From Elephas maximus indicus (taxonomy: Eukaryota; Chordata; Mammalia; Proboscidea; Elephantidae): 64,000 nucleotides of DNA. Below the pieces are notes generated by a model. That model did not search any database and was not told where the DNA came from. It was given only the letters and a program-made list of their open reading frames with translations. The position numbers were made by a program, and so were the translations under genes. Below are positions 23,045-35,875 of this stretch, in pieces. The stretch is from contig NC_064838.1 in the NCBI RefSeq assembly GCF_024166365.1, positions 75,346,001-75,410,000 of the forward strand. The letters are read 5' to 3'. The first letter of the stretch is position 1. Each line of letters begins with the position of its first letter.

Positions 23045-23202
23045 GAGGAACCCTGGTAGTGTAGTGGTTAAGAGCTCGGCTGCTAACCAAAAGGTTGGCA
23101 GTTTGAATCCACCAGCCCCTCCTTGGAAACCCTATGGGGCAGTTCTACTCTGCCTTATACAATCGTTATGAGTTGGAACTGACTCAATGGCGCACAACAA
23201 CA
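23045..23202 (+). mobile_element. AfroSINE with clear 11 bp target-site duplication
   Basis: ACTGAACTGTA at 23034-23044 and again at 23203-23213 bounds the element. Head GAGGAACCCTGGTAGTGTAG, B box GCAGTTTGAATCCACCAG, tail GTTATGAGTTGGAACTGACT, ending in GCGCACAACAACA. This RTE-like terminus takes the place of the GGTTTGGTTT seen in other copies. Confidence 0.9.
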
Positions 23203-23269
23203 ACTGAACTGTAAGCACAGGATGAAGATAGGGATCATGACTCTCCTGTTTGCTGCCGTATCTAATACC

Positions 23270-23428
23270 AACCAACCCATTGCCATCAAGTCAATTCTGA
23301 ATCATAGTGACTCTATAGGACAGAGTAGAACTGTCCCATAGAGTTTTCAAGGAGAGCCTGGTGGATTTGAACTGCCAACCTTTTTGTTAGCAGCCATAGA
23401 ACTTAACCACCAAGCCACCTGGGTTTCC
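23270..23428 (-). mobile_element. AfroSINE
   Basis: CCCATTGCCATCAAGTCAAT, GGACAGAGTAGAACTGTCCC, CTGGTGGATTTGAACTGCC, ACTTAACCACCAAGCCACC. Confidence 0.88.
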
Positions 23429-26383
23429 ATATCTAATATAGTATGTATTTGATAAATGATAGTTTATAGCATGCATTTAATAATCAATTGTTCAGTAATT
23501 GAATGAATAAAGCAAATGGAAAATAATTTAAGTAATAACTTATTATTATCTTTTCCAAAAAATTACCTATGTAATTGTACATGAAATCAGTAGAAGAAAT
23601 TCTCTCTGAACTTACACTAACACCCCAAATTGAAAAGAATGGCAAACAGAAGTGGGGTCAGGGTTTGGGACACAAATACTCCTCTGGGACTCCTTTTCAT
23701 TGATGTGACTTAACAGCAATTAGAAACTACTGGGAGACAGTATCAAATGGAACACTGAAAATGACAGGTTGCCTCCGTAATAGAGTATGATGTCTTTTAC
23801 GAAGCAATGTGCAATATGGTGTCAATAAGAAATGGATGCATTCATCCTTTGGTGAATATCTGCTATCTTGCTGCACAATATCTAAACACGCTTCCAGATA
23901 CCTCCTGCCTGCTTTACAAAGACGCTAAAGATGAGTTGCAGAAACTGTCTTAGTGGGCTCTGATTTCTTACGCCTTATCAGAGTCCATTTTCCTTCCTTT
24001 GGGAACTGAACCTTGATCTTCCTCTGAGGAACTAAGGATGTTCCAATATTCAAATTTCTAAGGTAATACCATACATTTTCTCAAGGAGCGTAGGAAATGC
24101 AACCTAACCATGTGCGAAAGAAAAATAAGACTGAATATTTGTGAACATTCCTAAAAACCTCCACATTTGAGGAAAGGATTAAGCAAAATAGTCTTTTGTT
24201 TTAATCAGGAACATGTATAATCTGTAATCCACAAACAGCCTGAATTTATATTTTTTAATGCCAGTCTAGAAATATCAATTCCTAGCCACTTAGTCTGTGT
24301 TGTATTTAGAATACAATTTCTAGAACACTTAGAGTGGTGTCCTACGTAAAAGAGAAATGGCAGAAAGATTTCCCACTATTTGTTAAATATTATTAAGATA
24401 TATGGTCTTAAAAGTTGGTTTTGGGGTATCTGATTAATTTTTATTAGTCAGAAGAATACTTACAGAGATTTTTTTCATCTACCATTATACCTATATTCAT
24501 ACCTACTTTATTCCAGAACTTTTTGAAGCAAATAATTAAAGAGGAGTTTAGAGATTAGGAAAGGCAAGATAATGAAGAAATCTTAGAATTGTGCATGATA
24601 GCACACAGTTGTTTGATTCCTAGAATATAGCCTGGGCTCAAAAATCTAGTCAAGTAGAAGAAAAGTTCCCAGTTTGGAAAATGGTAGTAAGATATATCTT
24701 AACACCTTCATTGATTTCCTACAGCTCAAGAAATAGAAGAATGTCCAGGACCTTGAATCTTAAGTGGACTTGTGACCTCTGAATGGAAGATTCTGTCTGC
24801 AGGTGCTTTAGCCTATAAGAAATTCCTTAAAGTGAAAAGATCAGAAAGACTACATGATCAAAGAGATTTACCTGCATTCTACTGCACCCAATACGATTTA
24901 TTACTTGGTTTGTAAACGTTGATATGAAGATGCCAAGTATTTCTCTGGGGCGTAATTTCCTGAGGTCATGAGCTAAGTTAAAGCAATGATAATGATGTAT
25001 TCTTTTCATCAGCCCTACTTACAGAGTCCCTAGAACTGCATCTGGCACAGGAAGCAGGAGGAAAAAAAAAAGTGCATTCCCTGAGGCACACAGCAAACTG
25101 TGGTCAATGTCTTCTTCCCAAATGGTCCCTTGGTCTCCCAGGCTGATGCAATGCCTTAATTATTCAGAATGTTTGGTGCCAAAACTGTCTTCACACTAAC
25201 AGGCACTGTTACTTATCAACTCCCCAGCGATAACTTCTAGCAGCAATGTTTTCTTAGCAAGAACTTCAGAGCTGAATCATGCTATTGAGCCACTGAAAAT
25301 GATTCCTACTAGTGGTTCCCAACTATCCAACACAGTAAAAGTTTCTCTGAAGACATTACATCAGCTGCCATGTGTGATGTTTCTATATCCAGTGACCTGA
25401 CCAGTCAAGAAGTGTGATTCAGGCCACCGGCCTTTCTTCCCATCTCTGAGTTCATGCCAACTCTCTGCCTTTACACATAGCATCTTCCTGAGATCACTCT
25501 TCTCCCCTTCCTGTCATCCAGAGCGTGGGCAGAGCTCAACTTCACACTCAAGACTTGTGATTCCCTTTGTAATTTTCATTGTGTATATATATATATATAT
25601 AGGACTTCAGGGAATGTTTTAAATTTGTAGACAATTGTTTATCAAACTTGAGTTCCTTGTAGAAATTTCTAATAGGAATGCTCTAAAGTTCAGCTTCAGT
25701 CTTGGTATTCAGTCAACACCATTTATCACCTTAGACTTTCTCATTTGAAATGTCAAAGAGGTGAATGCCTACTTCAGTGTCATTTCTGACATCCCTGACC
25801 TTCAGAGATATGGCTACATAGGTTACAATGATATCCAATCTACATAATGATAGTATCACAAATTAGTCATGGCCTTCTGATTTATTGTCACTATATGGAT
25901 ATTCATTTTCAAATATTGGTGATGATTCTAGATGTAACTAGAATATCCCCTTATATGTTTTATTTTATTATCACTTTGGTTTTATTTCTAATATCAAACA
26001 TTAACCAGATTGACATTCCCATAATACCAATAATTGTAATACTAACCTTTTCTCCAAAATCAGAATATAAACGTGAAAGTCATAAGTACAGCTGACAGAA
26101 AATCATTTCAGGGGCAAGCAAAATGAAATTGCAAATATTTTCCTTCCTTCATTTTTTCTTTTTAACTGGAACCTCATTGCTAACAAATGAAATCCTTTTT
26201 TTTTTTTTCTATTTCTTCTTGTTTCAGATTAATTAATACATTACCTGATAGGGCTAACATTGCTCTGTAACATTTAACTGTGCATGCATATGGGTACAGG
26301 AACACGAACATGCACAAAACACCCTTAAGATAAGTGAAATATGTTATTTAATAATATTTTTACTTTTTGTCTGATTCGTGTTA
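23429..26383. other. Gene-poor stretch, little recognised
   Basis: AT-rich DNA without convincing coding frames. It contains one (TA)n run at 25583-25601 and short homopolymers (26199-26208). A CT-rich piece at 25430-25520 might be an L2 relic. Confidence 0.45.
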
Positions 26384-26908
26384 TGGATTGAATAGTAACC
26401 CCCAAAATATGCATTAGGACCCTAACCCTTGCACCTGTGAATGTAATCTAATAAAATATAATCATATTATGTGTAATGTAACGTAATCACTTTTCTTAAT
26501 GTAATCACCATTCAAAATACAAACCAATATGATGTAATGAAATAACCATCTGAGGTCATACCAGTGTAGGGTGGTCCAGGCCATACAGTGTAGGGTGGAT
26601 CCTAAACCTAATCACTTCTGAGTTATATAAAGAGCAGCACAGACACAGCGATACAAACAGACACAGGGGGAAAACAGAAGCTATTGGACAACAGAGGCAG
26701 TTGAATCTACAAGCCCAGGAACTAAAAGGATTGCTAGCTACTAAAAAAAAAACTAGAGGCTGAAATTGAGATGTAAGGACCTTGCCTTAGAGCCATAACC
26801 TGAGTCCAGACTTCTAGCCTCCTAAACTGTAAGAAAATAAATTCCTGTTCTTTAAAGCCACCCACTTGTGCTAATTCTGTTAGAACTGCTCTAAGAAACT
26901 GAGACAAT
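26384..26908 (+). mobile_element. Solo MaLR-type LTR
   Basis: Begins TGTTATGGATTGAATAGTAACCCCC and ends near AGAACTGCTCTAAGAAACTGAGACA, a typical MaLR (MST/MLT1) outline. It has a TATATAAAG promoter-like site near 26626 and an AATAAA signal near 26838. Solo fossil, of old eutherian age, with no internal virus-like part beside it. Confidence 0.65.
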
Positions 26909-28561
26909 TTGGACGCTTGTAGAGGATGATGAACACTGGAAGGGGTCTGGATGAACTCTTCCCCTGAGATATCGAAGAAAGTTTTCCAGGATAAAGTATG
27001 AAGAAGGAAGGGGAGGAGGGGAGTTAGGAAGCAGATACTGAGTCAAGTTAAAAATGCACAGTATTTGGAGGGAAGAAAAATAAGCTCTTCATGGAGCCAT
27101 TTGGGGATGGTGGATCCTTTAGGTACCAGTTCTGGTAACCACTGAAATGGTATCCAAAATTATCTCCTTGGATTACTTCCCATCAGGGCATGCTACAGTA
27201 GAAACTGACCGAGGGTTTCCAGCCAGTGTAATGAGCCTGAAGAACTAGCAATGGCCAAGATTTCTATTCTTGTTCTGTGGCATCAGAAGAAAGGTGCTAG
27301 CACACTGGACTATATAGGAGGCTGCTGTCGTATCAGTGGTATGTGATTAAGTGGACCCATCTTGGGTGATATTTGGAATCAGTTTTGTGGGGTACACCAT
27401 GTATAGAACCACACCTCCAGGCCCATGAAGATAAGTGCTTCTCCCACTAGGTCATGGGAATCTTCAGTGAAATGTGCTCCCAGTTTAGGGTGGACTTAGT
27501 GGAATTTGAAGTCACCATTAATCTGTTCTCGGTCATTTTGATATTGGCTTTGGGAAACTCTAAACTCAGAGTCTATTGGTTTGAGGAATGGAAGCAAATG
27601 CCACTGAATATATATTTGGCCACTTCTACTTCTGCCTCAGCTGTCAAAGGTAACAAAACCAACTGGCTGTCTTAATATAGACTTAATTTATGACCTTAAT
27701 TAACTTATTTCCATGTACCAATTACTAAAAACCTGTATTTAAATGTCCACTCAATGGTATGTTCCCAACTCTTCCTTCTACATGCCCTGGAAGTTAAGTG
27801 CGCTGGCCCCATAAAATAGCCCCAGGCCAGGCTGAGTTTATTTTAATTTTTAAAGCCTCAAAAACTAGAGAAATATCAGAAAGTTATCAAAAAACATCCT
27901 TATTATCTTTAGAAAAAAAAACTGTTGATTTTAAGGAATAAATCTACACTGTAATAGTTCTGCTTTGAATATATGTCTATCAGCTTGGGTGCCTGTCCTG
28001 GCCTCTGAGATTGGAAATCATCCTTCAAAGAGCAAAGGCTAAGGAGCCAGCTCTATGGTCCTGGAACTGTCACATGCCCTAGGTGAAAACTGAAACTGTT
28101 TAAGAAGACTGATTTAACGTTCTGTCCCATAAAAACTGATTGGAACCACATTTACAATTATAGGTACAACAAAGTGCAGGAAGCCTGTTAATCATAGGAA
28201 GAGTGTGAAACAAATCTTTGAGATAAAATCAGGAATAGATGATGCTCTGGAGACCTGCTCCTGAAGCAGCAGCAACAGCCTTGGCATCTGCCTTGCTACC
28301 AGGTTCAAATGGTTTGTAATTTATTTGAAAAGGGTGACATTAACAGACCATGAACAGATCTTGGAACTGAAGCACACTTCCAGAACTTTCAGATAAAAAT
28401 AAAGTGACACAGACTCTAAACCTGAAAGGAAAAGGAAAGAACTTGTTACCAAAGGAGTTGACAACACATTTTTAAAACAAAATGATTGGAAATTTGGCAC
28501 TGCTATGGTCGAAAATGAAGCCAGTGCTGTAGTAAGTGTGCAGGAACAAAGTCCTCGTTGT
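26909..28561. other. Intergenic, nothing recognised
   Basis: No repeat or gene that I can name. The text at 27000-27450 reads as moderately GC-balanced unique DNA. Confidence 0.4.
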
Positions 28562-28715
28562 CTGTTTATGCAATCAGCCAGTGAAGACTCTGTGGATCAC
28601 ATCTGTCTGGCCCAAAGCCGATCAGGGGCATGGCACGTGACCTGGCAGTATTTTGTTCTGTTATGCATGGGGTCACCGTGAGTGAAGGGCCAACTCGATG
28701 GCAGCTAAAAAAACA
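28562..28715 (+). mobile_element. tRNA-Gly-type SINE, body and tail
   Basis: AATCAGCCAGTGAAGACTCT and GGATCACATCTGTCTGGC match the body of 7805-8150. The tail TTGTTCTGTTATGCATGGGG...ACTCGATGGCAGCTAA is RTE-like. The head is missing. Confidence 0.65.
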
Positions 28716-29149
28716 ACAGTAATAAAAACTCAGAGAAAAATCAATACTCAGAACCATTTCCTAAACAGGCACAAAAACAAACCACCCACCCTACTCCCTG
28801 CTCAGATTAGGACAACCTGGTATATGGTAATCTCTGTAGCTCTGTAACTTAACCAACCTAATCTTTATACTCTCTTCCCACAAGGTGGCAATCAAGTCAA
28901 ATATTAGGCCAAAATGCTGCTGCTGCAAAATGTAATCTAGAACTAGAGGATTTTGCAGATTTGCCTGTTTCTTCAGAAAATGTTAATGGATTGTGAGAAT
29001 TTTTAACCAAGCTGTGATACAACTTGTGAGTGTCATTTTAAACTCATGACTGTGAAGGCCTAATGGGCCCTTGATGCTATCAATATATCATACTACATGC
29101 CGTGAGTCCATTTATTCGCCCTCTAGCCTAAAAGATTATTTCACACCTT
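28716..29149. other. No recognised feature
   Basis: Unique-looking AT-rich sequence. Confidence 0.4.
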
Positions 29150-30160
29150 TTCCTCTCTTCAAACCCCCAGTACATCCTTCCTTTTCTTCAGTCTCAACCA
29201 ATGATTATATTTTCTATTTCACAGAGGAAACTTAAAACAGAGAATTTCTACAAACTGACACCATTCTCTCTGCCCACTGTCCAGCATCTGTAACCACATA
29301 CTTTTCTTCCCTGCCTGTACTACAGAACCCTGCTTTTCTGTAAACTATCCTTGCTACTATCTGAAGTCAAAACCTCCACTCATGCACATTTCTCCTTGTC
29401 TACTCAACAGTAATTGTCCTATAGTTCTCCCCACCACCTCCTTAGCAGCTGTTGTTCTCTACCCCATCATACCATCACCATAAAGCCATCTCGTTATTTC
29501 CCCCATCTTAAAAGTTCCATTCTCTTAACCTTGCTTCTCTGCCAACAACTTTTCCATTTATTTCTTCTTCTTAGTGAAATGCATTGAACTGGTTTTCTTA
29601 TTTTCTGTTACAAATTCCTTTCTATTCAGTCCATCTTAAACCAACTCCAGGAAGACTTTCCCCACGGCTCCACCTTAACAAAGCTTTCTTGTCAATATTG
29701 CCAAGGACCTCCACTTTGCTAAATCCCATGGTCAGGTCTCGACCATCATTTTACTAGATCTATCAGCAATATCAGCAATATTGGAAATAGCGGATTACTT
29801 TTACTTCCTTGATATACTTTATTCACTCGGTTTCCGATATCACACATTTTCTTGGTTTTCCTTCTACTTCACATGTCACTCCTCATTCTGCTTTGTGAAT
29901 TCTGACTTTTTTACTTCACTTTTTATTTAAGGCTGTAGAGTACACAAGGGCTCAGTCATTGATCCTAATTTTTTCCTCTGTCAATACATACTGCTTCAGT
30001 AAATGCATCTAATCCCATAGTCTTAAAAGTTATTCAAATGCTGAATACTCAAAAATTTATATCTGTATTCCAGACCATGCTCCCTACCTCCACACTTACA
30101 TACATCTAACTGTGTGTTCAAATCTCCCCTTAGATATCTAAGAATATTATGTTCCCTAAT
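29150..30160 (+). mobile_element. L2 LINE relic (RT part)
   Basis: Diverged L2: AAGGACCTCCACTTTGCTAA, ATTTTACTAGATCTATCAGC (equivalent to the L2 'LLDLSAAFDT' region), CACTCGGTTTCCGATATCAC, AGGGCTCAGTCATTGATCC. Ancient, with no open frame. Confidence 0.65.
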
Positions 30161-30168
30161 TGAACTAC

Positions 30169-30702
30169 TGGAAGCAGCAGTCAAGACACCAAAACACGCA
30201 TTGCCTTAGCCAAATCAGCTGCAGGAGGTCTCTATAAAGTGTTACAAAGCAAAGATGTCACCTTGAGGACTAAGGTGCCCCTGATGTGAATGCTGGACAT
30301 TGAATAAGGAAGACTGAAGAATTGATGCCTTTGAATTGTGGTGTTGGTGAAGAATATTGAATATACCATGGATTGCCAAAAGAATGAACAAATCTGTCTT
30401 GGAAGAAGTACAACTAGAATGTTCTTTAGAAGCAAGGATGGTAAGATTACATCTCACATACTATCAACATGTTATCGGGATGAATCGGTCCCTGGAGAAG
30501 GACATCATTTTTGGTAAAGCAGAGGGTCAGGAAAAAAGAGGAAGACCCTCAACCAGATGGATTGACACAATGGCTGCAACAATTGGCTCAAAAATAGCAA
30601 TAATTGTGACCATGGCACAGGACTGGGCAGTGTTTCATTCTGTTGTGCATAGGGTTGCTATGAGTTGGAACTGACTCAACAGCATCTAACAACAACAGCA
30701 AC
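30169..30702 (+). mobile_element. RTE LINE 3' end with 8 bp target-site duplication
   Basis: TGAACTAC at 30161-30168 and 30703-30710 bounds the copy. It carries the C-terminal coding part (30357-30674: NIPWIAKRMNKSVLEEVQLE, KRGRPSTRWIDTMAATI) and the 3' tail ACTGACTCAACAGCATCTAACAACA. Confidence 0.92.
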
Positions 30703-30710
30703 TGAACTAC

Positions 30711-31432
30711 AAAATGACAAAAGTTCCAATTATTACTGACAATTAGAAGTTGTAGCAGATAAAGATTAAAAGCTTAGGGGCCTCTTTTAATCTTCTGATG
30801 ACATATCCTGCCTAGGAACTTGGACTATTGACAAGGGCAAGTTAAGGGTCAGTACTTACAATATATCACGTTTAATCCAGGGCATAAAAGAGAATTAAAA
30901 GAACATCTAAAGAACGATATCAAAGCTAATAAATGGGAATCCGAGTGAAAGACACCAAGAGCTCAGTAAAGAGGTGCTAAAACAGTTACGAGTGAGACAC
31001 AAGAAAATAAACCGGCAACAGCAAATCTGGAAAGGACGAGACTCTAGAAGACAATGTAAGTCAATCTGACAGCCTCAGGAGGAAAATCTTGATAGCTTGG
31101 GAATGCTCTTAAGGAACCACATTTCCCTTTCTACTTACACTGTGGAACTACTCATGGGTAACAACTGCGTCAGATAATTTCTTGTGCTTTATAAAGAAAT
31201 TATTCCAAAGGGGAGGGGGGGAAAAAAAAAAAGAAAGATAGTATATGCCTCGCTTACTTGACAGTATGGGTTAAGCTTCATATTTAATTAAGAAATGCCA
31301 TTTTGGTGTCATTAAATGAGGGGATTAACTAAATTTTATTGAACGTTAACTATGAACCAGACACTTTGGAAGATATTTTACAAACGTTAGCTGGTAATTC
31401 TTACATCGTGATGTAATTACTAACCCCATCTT
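30711..31432. other. No recognised feature
   Basis: Unique-looking, with a G/A homopolymer patch at 31211-31235. Confidence 0.4.
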
Positions 31433-31452
31433 AAAAAAAAAAAAAAAAAAAC

Positions 31453-31634
31453 AGTTGCCGTCGAGTCCATTCCAGCCCCACGTGTGTCCGAACAGAACGG
31501 TGCTCCACAGCAGGTCCGAATCGCTCTGACCTTTCAGAAGTAGGTCCTCAGGCCTTTCTGCTGAGGCTGCTCTGAGTGGACTCAAACCACCAATCTTTCA
31601 GCTAAACACTTAATTGTTTGCTTCACCCAGGCAG
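31453..31634 (-). mobile_element. AfroSINE (long type) with A-tail
   Basis: Preceded by a run of about 20 A residues at 31433-31452. GTTGCCGTCGAGTCCATTCC tail, GACCTTTCAGAAGTAGGTCC body, ACTCAAACCACCAATCTTTC B-box side. GC-rich and little deaminated in the first half. Confidence 0.7.
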
Positions 31635-32084
31635 TTTAACTTCATTTGGCTTATGCAAAATGAGGCCATTTGAGGTTAACTGGATTGCCAAGTCTTTTGG
31701 GCGGTGTCTGGACTCTTTCCACAATGCTATTTTGATCCTTTACATGATTCTAAAATGACAAAGCGCAGGGATGACCATGGACCATATCATAAAAGTCACC
31801 TGTGGTTCTTCCTGCATCATCTGGGAAGTTTTCCTCCCATTAAACTCTCAGTTGACTCTCATCTTTGCAGGTAACCCATCTTCACTTATTTCCTCTTGTC
31901 AAAGGGAAAAAACAATTTAATGATTTTATTCCCACCAAAGTAAATATATTACTTATTTTTGGAAAAGAAGTACAATTGATAGGATAGCAATCAACTCAAA
32001 AGAATAAATAGTGAATGGTAAAATTTGAGATGATATGGCACACAGGTCAATAGAAAACTTTAAGACTCAAGTCACACCCAGTGG

Positions 32085-32150
32085 TTGGCTAAGTATATCC
32101 TCTGCCCAGTATGAGCCGGAATCAACTCAAAGGCAACGGGTTATGGTATG
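32085..32150 (+). mobile_element. AfroSINE tail fragment
   Basis: AGTATGAGCCGGAATCAACTCAAAGGCAACGGG-type text, the SINE 3' end only. Confidence 0.5.
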
Positions 32151-32264
32151 AGAATAGTTTCCTTGAATAAATACTGGTTCTTCACAGTAACTTTTCCCAT
32201 ATTATGGACTCTGGAATATTGATCATGTTATTAAGAAAAAGGACTGTTTGATCAAATAGGTTGA

Positions 32265-32655
32265 AGACCAAAGAAGAATTGACAACTTTGAATTATGGTG
32301 TTGGCGAAGAATACTGAATATACCACGGACTGCCAAAAGAACAAAAACAATCTGTCTTGGAAGAAGTACAGCCAGAATGCTCCTTAGAAGCAAGGATGAA
32401 GAGGCTTCACCTCACTTTCTTTGGACATGTTATCAGGAGAGATCAGTCCCTGGAGAAGGACATCATTCTTGGTAAAGTAGAGTGTCAGCAAAAAAGAGGA
32501 AGAGCCTCAATGAAATGGACAGACACAGTGGCTACAACAATGGGCTCAAGCATAGCAAGGATTGTGAGGGTGGTGCAGGCACAGACAGTGTTTCGCTTTG
32601 TTGTACGTGGGGTCACTGTGAGTTGGAACCAACTCCACGGCACCTATCGACAAAA
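32265..32655 (+). mobile_element. RTE LINE 3' end
   Basis: C-terminal coding part is readable over 32357-32640 (LEARMKRLHLTFFGHVIRRD, SLEKDIILGKVECQQKRGRA). The tail is CTGTGAGTTGGAACCAACTC then GGCACCTATCGACAA. Confidence 0.9.
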
Positions 32656-32728
32656 ACAGCATGTGCATTTACTTTTTTTTTTTTTAACAAACATCCATTA
32701 TCTTTCAAGTTCTACATACTGTACCGCT

Positions 32729-32935
32729 CCTGTTGTTGTTAGTTGTTGTCAAGTCAGTTTCAACTCATGTTGACCTCGTATATGCAGAATAGAACCGTTC
32801 CATACTGTTTTCAAGGCTGTGATCTTTCAGAAGGAGATCACTGGGTCTGTCTTCTGAGGAGCCTCTGGGACAGGTTCAAACAGTCAACCTTTCGACTAGT
32901 AATCTAGCACTTAACCATTTGTGCATCCCAGGGAT
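32729..32935 (-). mobile_element. AfroSINE (long type)
   Basis: TTGTTGTCAAGTCAGTTTCA tail, AGGCTGTGATCTTTCAGAAG body, GTTCAAACAGTCAACCTTTC B-box side, AGCACTTAACCATTTGTGC head. Confidence 0.8.
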
Positions 32936-33102
32936 TCAAACTGAAAATCAGAAATACAGAAAAGTCAATGTTTTTTTACTGGTTATATTCTAGTTAGGTG
33001 CAAATAAATAAAAAGTAAATAAAAGCTAAATGAAAGATATAATTTCACATAATGACAAATGTGATAAAGGAAATAAAACAGAATAGCATCATGGAGCTTG
33101 AA

Positions 33103-33494
33103 AATGAATAAGGAAGACTAAACAAGAAATGATGCCTTTAAATTATCTTGTTGGTGAAGAATATTAAAAACACCATGGGCTTCAAGAAGAACAAACAAAT
33201 CTGTCTTGGAAGAAGTGTAGCCAGAACGCTCCTTAGAAGTGAGATGGTGAGACTTTGTCTTATGTACTTAGGACATGTTATCAGGAGGGACCAGTCACCG
33301 GAGAAGAACACCATACTTGGTAAAGCAGAGGGTCAGCAAAAAAGAGAAAGACCTTCAATAATTTGGACTGACACAGTGGCTGCAACAGTGGGCTCAAATA
33401 TAGAAACCACTTTGAGAATGATACAGGACCGACCAGTGTTTCTTTCCATTCACTGTGAGTCAGAACCGAGTCAACAGCACCTAACAACAACAGT
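33103..33494 (+). mobile_element. RTE LINE 3' end
   Basis: Begins AATGAATAAGGAAGACTAAA. Coding remnant at 33148-33498 (YLGHVIRRDQSPEKNTILGK). Ends AACCGAGTCAACAGCACCTAACAACA. Confidence 0.9.
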
Positions 33495-34464
33495 GTGATA
33501 GAGAGGGAGTAGATGCATATCTCAATAGCCACTAATGGAACAACTGAGTTAGAATTTGTAAGAATTGACTATAGAGACTCATATTACTCTCTCCCCATCT
33601 TTCCCCACCAAGAGAAGTTGATTCTAACCTGTATCTAAATGGCTCTCGTGACCATAGGGTAATTTCAGACCCCATGTCTGATGAGTTAATATCAGACAAT
33701 TAGTAAAAATGATTTGAGAGCAAAAATAAGCCTGTGGATAATCTATGAGGATTAGATTCTGAAAATTGAAAAAATTATTCTGATTACCTGAGAGGGTGTT
33801 GAAGATAAAAAAAAAAGTTAATGCAAATGAAATCATTTTATAGGGTGGAGAAGGAATGAAAATTATAACCCATTACTCCAAAAATGGTAAAACAGTATTA
33901 ATTGAAAATGCCATTTCTTAATAAATTTGAAAAAAAATAAATAATTTTTTCTGCCTGGGTACAAATTTTCTGACCATAAAAGTGACCTCCCAGGGACAGA
34001 TATCACTTCTGTGTGGGAGATGGAATCCAGAGACGGGATATGACTCAGGTTCCTTCCTGTTGCTATATTCTATTTAAAGCTGTGGCCGTTCTGTATTTGA
34101 GGTACACATCACAGTGCATGAACAAATGACTAAATGGCTGATACTGTGATCTAGGCTCCTGCATGTTGCCTTGGCCTTAGTGATATTCTTCCCCTGAGTA
34201 CACCCTATTATTAAAGTGGGTGAATGGGAATTCACTGGGTTAGGGATTAGCCTCTCCGTCCGTGGAGAACTAGCCTCAGAAGGCTACAACTGAATGATGT
34301 AAGTCTGTGCCTTGTCACAGCTGTTCAGATAGGCCCTTTGGCCTCTTATAACCCAAAGGAAAACATTGTATCCATGATGTATCTTCTGGGAAACTGAACA
34401 AAGACAATTTCTACTTTGATCTCAATATACAATCCACTGCGATTCAAAAAGGGACCGGAACGAT
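33495..34464. other. Intergenic, nothing recognised
   Basis: AT-rich sequence without a repeat or coding signal I can name. Confidence 0.4.
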
Positions 34465-34815
34465 TCAGTAAACTTTCTGCTTGGCTACCTCTTCAGCAAA
34501 CCTTAATTGGAGAGGGTATAAATAAGTCCCTTGGTAAAACAGAATGTATACTTCTTCATTAGGCTCATAGATACCCACAACTTCTGCTTTAAATCTCTCT
34601 TCAAAAGCAATAGAAATGCTAGTTTGACAGATTTGACCAGCGTTTAATGACTGGATGATGTTTTTCCACTTATATCTTGGGCAACTTACTTCCACAGTAA
34701 GAAAATATACACTGGAATCATTTCACCTGCTTCTTAGACTCTCTGGAGAAATTGCTTTATGTGAATGAATCTCAGGTGGGATAAGATCTTGGGTTAGACG
34801 TGAAACGATTAACAT
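34465..34815 (-). pseudogene. Protein-like relic of unknown family
   Basis: From the ATG at 34815 the frame continues to 34465 with a single in-frame TGA (34723-34725). The second part reads like a folded, charged protein: SCPRYKWKNIIQSLNAGQIC, FEERFKAEVVGIYEPNEEVY, FYQGTYLYPLQLRFAEEVAK. Composition is balanced and not repeat-like, unlike the other short frames of this window. I do not recognise the family. There is no poly-A at the downstream end, so a processed copy is not demonstrated. It could be an exon relic, a very old retrocopy or chance. Confidence 0.3.
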
Positions 34816-35675
34816 CTTTATTTGTGTAACTTTCCACTTTTGGCCAATCGTAAAAACTAAATTCTAAGGGTCAACTTTATCTTTCGATTGAGCACTTAAT
34901 ACTTAGGTTTTAATTGTTGCATGGAATTATGGCATAGAAAGCACTTTCAAATTATGACAAATTTTAATTGAATTAATTAATTACATATTAATATGTCCAT
35001 ATCTTTTGCTTTTAAATATGTCAGTAATTCACACTCAAAACCTGTGTGCTTTTTCTGTTACCAATATTTCTTCTCTGGAATTTGAGTCATGAACTTCAGT
35101 TCACACTTAAGTTCTAACTGGAGTGAGATCAAATTATTTTGCTTGATCTACTTCTTACTCTGAGAAGAAAAATTAAGTATGTCAATTGGCCTCCATCTTA
35201 GAAATGAAAATTTGTAAATAAAATAATATGCATAGGTTTCCAAAAAAGTAGTAAAGTATCTGGAAATAGTTACTAGGAGATTGTCTAATTTTTTTCCAAT
35301 TTCATTTCAATCTTTTTCTCTTGCAGTGTTCTCTCTCTCCTATTTAGTTCTAGCTCTCCCCTCTGAGTGTCTATGTGTGTTTCCTACTCTCTTTCCATTT
35401 ATTTTCTTCTTGTCTCTCTTTTTTTCTTCGTTCTCAAGGCCATTTCTCTCTTTCCTTCCCTACATATTATTCTTTCTCATCTTACATTAAGGGTAAAAAA
35501 AAAAAAAGTATTAATGTATTCTTTTTCTTAAAAAATTGTGATATTTAGAGAGTAATACTTAAATTTTAGATTGAAGGTCTTCATTTAGGAATAAGCTGAA
35601 TTTTAATATTTCTTTATCAGTAAAACAGAACAACTACTAAATTTTGTTATAAGTAGATCTACCCATAGGCACAAC
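34816..35675. other. No recognised feature
   Basis: AT-rich DNA with a CT-rich patch at 35300-35490 and an A-run near 35497-35508. Confidence 0.4.
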
Positions 35676-35875
35676 AGTGGGAGTGGTGATGGCGATGAAG
35701 ACGATGGCAGTGGAGGCAGTAGTAATGATGGTGGTGGTGGCAGTGCTGGTGATGATACTGGTGTTGGTGATAATGGCAGTAGTTGTGGCAGTGCTGGTGA
35801 TGACAGTGATGATCACAGTGTTGGTGGTGGTGGTAGTAGGAACAGCTGTGGTAATGCTGGTGGTTTGGTGATAGC
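35676..35875. repeat. (GGTGAT/GGTAGT)n imperfect trinucleotide array
   Basis: About 200 bases of purine/T text in steps of three (GTGGTGATGGCGATGAAG, GGTGGTGGTGGTAGTAGG). Because the period is three, all frames stay open and give low-complexity peptides (V/M-rich on plus, T/H-rich on minus). These should not be taken as genes. Confidence 0.8.
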
